Source: Rhizobiaceae bacterium (GTDB lineage Bacteria > Pseudomonadota > Alphaproteobacteria > Rhizobiales > Rhizobiaceae). Taken from it: DNA of 32,046 bases. The notes under the pieces are model-generated. The model did not search any database. It was not told where the DNA came from and saw only the letters and a program-made list of their open reading frames with translations. Location of the stretch: contig JABSRX010000087.1 of the NCBI GenBank assembly GCA_013214695.1, positions 1-32,046 on the forward strand, given 5' to 3'. The position numbers were made by a program, and so were the translations under genes. Shown piece after piece: positions 28,247-32,046 of the stretch (its first letter is position 1; each line of letters opens with the position of its first letter).

Positions 28247-29907
28247 CGCAGGCATCCAATACCAGCAATCAAGTCATGTGGAACCGCCTTCTCGCCGTGG
28301 TTGAACAGCAGGGGCAGGCGCTGATCCGCGCCGCCTTCAGTCCGATTGTGCGCGAGTGCGGTGACATATCGGCCGGCATCTTTGATGTGCGTGGTCGCAT
28401 GATGGCACAGGCTGTGACGGGCACGCCGGGACACATCAACACGATGGCTGAAGCCGTTGTTGAGCTGCGCGACCGTTTCCCCATCCAGACCATGAAGCCA
28501 GGCGATATTTACGTCACCAATGACCCTTGGATTGCCTCCGGCCATCTCAATGACTTCCTGCTGCTGATGCCGGTTTTTTATCGCGATCAGGTGATCGGCT
28601 TCACCTCATGCACCTCCCATCTTGTAGATCTGGGCGGACAGGGCATGGGGCCGGAAGGCTCGGACATTTTCGATGAGGGATTGCGGGTGCCGCCCTGCAA
28701 ACTGCTTGATGAAGGCGAGGTCAACGGTCTGTTGCTCGACATCGTCAAGGCCAATTCCCGTGAGCCGATTGCCAATGAGGGCGACATCTACGCGCTCATT
28801 GCCTGTTGTGAAACTGGTGCCCAGCGGCTGGTCGAAATGATGGATGAATTCGGCATCAGCGATCTGGAAGATTTGTCAAACTACATCATCGAAACGTCGC
28901 GCCAGGGCACTTTGGCGGCCATTGCTGAGGTGCCGGAAGGGATTTACGACTACGCCCTGAAAGTCGATGGCTATGAGCAGGAGATCATGCTCAAGGCGAG
29001 ACTGACGGTGGAGCGAAAACAGGTGCTGCTCGATTTCTCCGGTACATCCGGGTGTTCGCAAAAAGGCATCAATGTTCCGTTGAACTATGCGACGGCCTAT
29101 TCGGTATTTGCGCTGCGCTGCATCATTGGGCCCGACATTCCCAACAATGCCGGATCACTGGAGCCTTTCGTTGTGTCCGGCCCCGAAGGATGCATCCTGA
29201 ATGCCCAACCGCCGGCACCCGTCGCCATGCGTCACACACTGGGGCAAATGACACCGGATCTGGTTTATGGTTGCCTTTGCCAGGCGCTGCCGGACCTGGT
29301 TCCGGCCGAAGGAGCGTCCTGCATGTACGATCTGCCCATGCGCAGCGCACCTGAAGTGGCACAAAGGGGCGGTCGGGTGTTCGCCCTAGAACCGGCACAC
29401 AATGGGGGCACCGGCGCACGCCCGGGCAAGGATGGCCTGTCGGCCACGGCTTTCCCAAGCGGCGTTTGGGGCAGCCAGGTGGAGATCACCGAAGCCATGG
29501 CGCCGGTCCTCATAACGCGACGCGAGCTTCGGACCGACAGCGGTGGGGCCGGACAATATCGGGGTGGGCTTGGTCAACGCATCGAATTGCAGTCAGCTAA
29601 TGGCGAACCGTTTGATGTGTTCCTATCGGTTGAGCGGATCAAGAATCCGGCGCTCGGGCGCAACGGTGGTTCGCCGGGTACAGCTGGCCGCATTCGCCTG
29701 CAGGACGGGCCTGACTTGCCCGGCAAAGGGGAAGTGAGGGTGAATGCCGGGGACACGTTGATATTTGAAACACCGGGCGGCGGGGGATACGGAGACCCGG
29801 CCCAACGGGATCAAAGCAGCGTGGCCCAGGACATTGCCGACGGGCTGGTCAGCAGCGAAGCCGCCAGCAAAGATTATCAGCAGATGGAGGGGCAGGACGA
29901 TGTCTGA
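28243..29907 (+). CDS. hyuB: Hydantoinase B/oxoprolinase family protein, HyuB-type subunit
   Basis: MWNRLLAVVEQQGQALIRAAFSPIVRECGDISAGIFDVRGRMMAQAVTGTPGHINTM, GDIYVTNDPWIASGHLND, TPGGGGYGDPAQRD. Confidence 0.96.
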   Translation: MTQASNTSNQVMWNRLLAVVEQQGQALIRAAFSPIVRECGDISAGIFDVRGRMMAQAVTGTPGHINTMAEAVVELRDRFPIQTMKPGDIYVTNDPWIASGHLNDFLLLMPVFYRDQVIGFTSCTSHLVDLGGQGMGPEGSDIFDEGLRVPPCKLLDEGEVNGLLLDIVKANSREPIANEGDIYALIACCETGAQRLVEMMDEFGISDLEDLSNYIIETSRQGTLAAIAEVPEGIYDYALKVDGYEQEIMLKARLTVERKQVLLDFSGTSGCSQKGINVPLNYATAYSVFALRCIIGPDIPNNAGSLEPFVVSGPEGCILNAQPPAPVAMRHTLGQMTPDLVYGCLCQALPDLVPAEGASCMYDLPMRSAPEVAQRGGRVFALEPAHNGGTGARPGKDGLSATAFPSGVWGSQVEITEAMAPVLITRRELRTDSGGAGQYRGGLGQRIELQSANGEPFDVFLSVERIKNPALGRNGGSPGTAGRIRLQDGPDLPGKGEVRVNAGDTLIFETPGGGGYGDPAQRDQSSVAQDIADGLVSSEAASKDYQQMEGQDDV

Positions 29908-30988
29908 ATCGCTCGCAAATGATCACATCGCCGCCATGGCGCCCTATGCCGTGGCCAATCTTTCTGTTCGGGAAGGGCTGCCGCTCATTTCTCTGGCGCA
30001 GAATGAAAGTCTGCGTCCACCTTCCCCACGGGCCATCGCTGCCGGGCAGCAGGCCTTGAAGACCGGTGCCCTCTATCCCGACCCCGACTATCCCGAGCTG
30101 CGGGCGGCCATCGCCGCGCAGCATGGCGTCGACGAAGAGCTCATTCTTTGTGGCGCCGGATCGATGGAATTGATCACCTGCATCACCCAGGCATTTGCCG
30201 GTCCGGGACGGCGTGTTTTGAGCAGCCAGTACGGCTACGCCTTGTTTTCAAATTCAGCCGAAAAGGTGATGGCGCCCTATGATGCGGCAGAAGAAGAAAA
30301 CTTGACGGTCTCGGTTGATCGCTTGCTTGAAGCGGTGACCCCTGAGACAGCGCTGCTGTTCGTCGCCAATCCGGGCAATCCGACAGGAACCCGTCTGCCG
30401 AATGCGGAATTGGTGCGGTTGCGGGCGGAATTGCCCGAGCATGTCATTTTGATCGTTGATGAAGCCTATGGGGAGTTTGCGGACGGAGATGACGCGCGGC
30501 TGATACCGCTTGTTGAACAGGGGCGTACGATCATCCTGCGCACCTTTTCCAAAGCCTATGGTCTGGCCGCCGCCCGGGCCGGCTGGGGCCTGTTTCCGCC
30601 CGAGCTTGGCAGCGAAGTGCGCAAGCTGATCATTCCCAGCAGCATCAGCAGCGTCAGCGCGGCCATGGCCCAGGCGGCGATGGAAGACCAAAAATACATG
30701 CGTGAAACCTGCGATCTGACGGTTCAGCTTTTGAATGAATTTTGCCGGCGCGTGTCCTCCAACGGATTGCGATGCACCGACAGCCGAACAAATTTCGTGC
30801 TGAATGAATTTTCGTCCGTGGAAGACGCACAAAGTGCCGATCAGGCTTTACGCGAAGTTGGCATCGTGATGCGCGGCATGGGCGGCTATGGTTTGCCCCA
30901 TTGCCTGCGGGCAACGGTTGCCGACGCGCCGATCATGCAATTGGCGGCGGCGACACTGGAAGCCTGGGCGAAGGGAGATTTGACATGA
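29900..30988 (+). CDS. PLP-dependent aminotransferase class I/II (HisC-like)
   Basis: ISLAQNESLRPPSP, FVANPGNPTGTRLPNAEL, VDEAYGEFAD, ILRTFSKAYGLAAARAGWG (PLP lysine). Start trimmed to MSESLAN. Confidence 0.93.
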   Translation: MSESLANDHIAAMAPYAVANLSVREGLPLISLAQNESLRPPSPRAIAAGQQALKTGALYPDPDYPELRAAIAAQHGVDEELILCGAGSMELITCITQAFAGPGRRVLSSQYGYALFSNSAEKVMAPYDAAEEENLTVSVDRLLEAVTPETALLFVANPGNPTGTRLPNAELVRLRAELPEHVILIVDEAYGEFADGDDARLIPLVEQGRTIILRTFSKAYGLAAARAGWGLFPPELGSEVRKLIIPSSISSVSAAMAQAAMEDQKYMRETCDLTVQLLNEFCRRVSSNGLRCTDSRTNFVLNEFSSVEDAQSADQALREVGIVMRGMGGYGLPHCLRATVADAPIMQLAAATLEAWAKGDLT

Positions 30989-31737
30989 CCTATTCTGCCT
31001 CCCGGGGCCGGGCCCGCATTGGCGTCCTGGTGCCCTACACGAACGTCAATATGGAGTCGGATCTGGCGATGATGCGCCCCGAAGGCGTGTCCTTTCATTT
31101 CACCCGCATGGGTGGCTATGACGTAGATGCCGTGCCGGATGCCAGTCAGATGGCGGGACTTGGCGCGGCACCGCTCGATGAACCGCTGGCTTTGCTCAGC
31201 GGCGCGCGCCCGGATTTGGTGATGTATGGATGCACGTCGGCGACCTTGACCCACGGTACGGCGTTTGATCGGGACCTGGCCGTTCAAATCAACCAGCTCT
31301 CCGGGGCCAAGACGGTCACGGCAGCCGGGGCATTGGTCTTTTCCCTGCAAGCGCTTGGTGTGAAGTCCATTGGCTTCGGCACCCCCTATACGGCGGATAT
31401 CAACGAGGAGGCGATCCAGTTTTTGACACACAGCGGTTTTGATGTTGTCACCACGGCGGGCGTCGACGAAGATCTTGGCAACTATGGGCAAGGGGAAATG
31501 GCCCCCGACGAGGTATTTGAGCTGGGCCTGCGTGCCAACAGCGATGCGGCTGAAGCCGTCGTTTTGTCCTGTACGGAAATGCGCAGTGTTGAAGTCATCA
31601 CCCGCCTGGAGGCAGCTCTGAAAAAACCGGTTGTTACGTCCAACCAGGCGATGATGTTCGAAGCCTGTCGTCTGCTTGATCTACCGACCGGGGAAATAAA
31701 TTTTGGCAGTTTGTTTGGTGCGGAGTCGTCTCAATGA
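30985..31737 (+). CDS. Asp/Glu racemase or maleate cis-trans isomerase family protein
   Basis: RIGVLVPYTNVNMESDLAMM, VMYGCTSATLTHG and VVLSCTEMRSVEVI (two catalytic-type Cys motifs). Start trimmed to MTYSASRG. Confidence 0.88.
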   Translation: MTYSASRGRARIGVLVPYTNVNMESDLAMMRPEGVSFHFTRMGGYDVDAVPDASQMAGLGAAPLDEPLALLSGARPDLVMYGCTSATLTHGTAFDRDLAVQINQLSGAKTVTAAGALVFSLQALGVKSIGFGTPYTADINEEAIQFLTHSGFDVVTTAGVDEDLGNYGQGEMAPDEVFELGLRANSDAAEAVVLSCTEMRSVEVITRLEAALKKPVVTSNQAMMFEACRLLDLPTGEINFGSLFGAESSQ

Positions 31738-32046
31738 CGTTTGATTCAATCGCCGCGTTTGTGCTCGCGCCAAACCCACCTATTCCCGAGAGCGCCCTTG
31801 AAATGGCAGCACTGTTGTTGCTCGACACGACAGGTGTCGGTGCGAGTGCCGCCAACATGCAGGCGGGCCAAATTGCCCGCGATCTTGCAGCTGACATGTA
31901 TGGCGGAACGGCCGAAAACCGAGTGCCCATGCTGTTTGACGGCAGGATGGTCAGTCCAGCAGGCATGGCCTTTGCCGCAGCCACGCAGATCGACAATCTC
32001 GATGCCCATGACGGCTACAACCCAACCAAAGGCCATATCGGCTGCG
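31734..32046 (+). CDS. MmgE/PrpD family protein, N-terminal part (truncated by window end)
   Basis: MTFDSIAAFVLAPNPPIPESALEMAALLLLDTTGVGASAANMQAGQIARDLA...AAATQIDNLDAHDGYNPTKGHIGC; open to the window edge. Absent from the ORF track because no stop is reached. Confidence 0.85.
   Translation, partial: MTFDSIAAFVLAPNPPIPESALEMAALLLLDTTGVGASAANMQAGQIARDLAADMYGGTAENRVPMLFDGRMVSPAGMAFAAATQIDNLDAHDGYNPTKGHIGC

Noticed and set aside
1-32046. CRISPR arrays, transposases, integrases, prophage genes
   Set aside because: Looked for regularly spaced repeats and hallmark proteins; none found in the sequence or ORF track.

Overview
This window appears to be a chromosomal segment from an alphaproteobacterium, probably Hyphomicrobiales or a relative (inferred from gene content and order). 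Most of it is housekeeping: dnaK, alkB, a HAD dehalogenase, a ThiF/MoeB-like gene, recF, dnaN, dnaA, a rhodanese, rpsT, an enoyl-CoA hydratase, a small conserved-looking ORF, mutM, an SDR, glpK, a YnjBCD-type ABC transporter, hrpB, a RegB/RegA redox two-component pair, an MmcB-like gene, an L,D-transpeptidase lipoprotein and tRNA-Arg(ACG). The right end carries a tightly overlapping catabolic cluster: hydantoinase A, hydantoinase B, a PLP aminotransferase, an Asp/Glu racemase or maleate isomerase, and an MmgE/PrpD gene cut by the window edge. The most unusual non-coding signal is the AT-rich gap of about 0.75 kb between rpsT and the rhodanese/dnaA genes. It holds a run of consecutive inverted repeats with mutually exclusive pairings, a 16-bp perfect palindrome and a dense cluster of GANTC (CcrM-type) sites, which suggests a replication or cell-cycle control region or a structured leader. 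The second candidate system is the undescribed five-gene hyu cluster, which has an 18-bp dyad just upstream. No CRISPR array, transposase or prophage was recognised. All family calls come from reading motifs; no database search was run.
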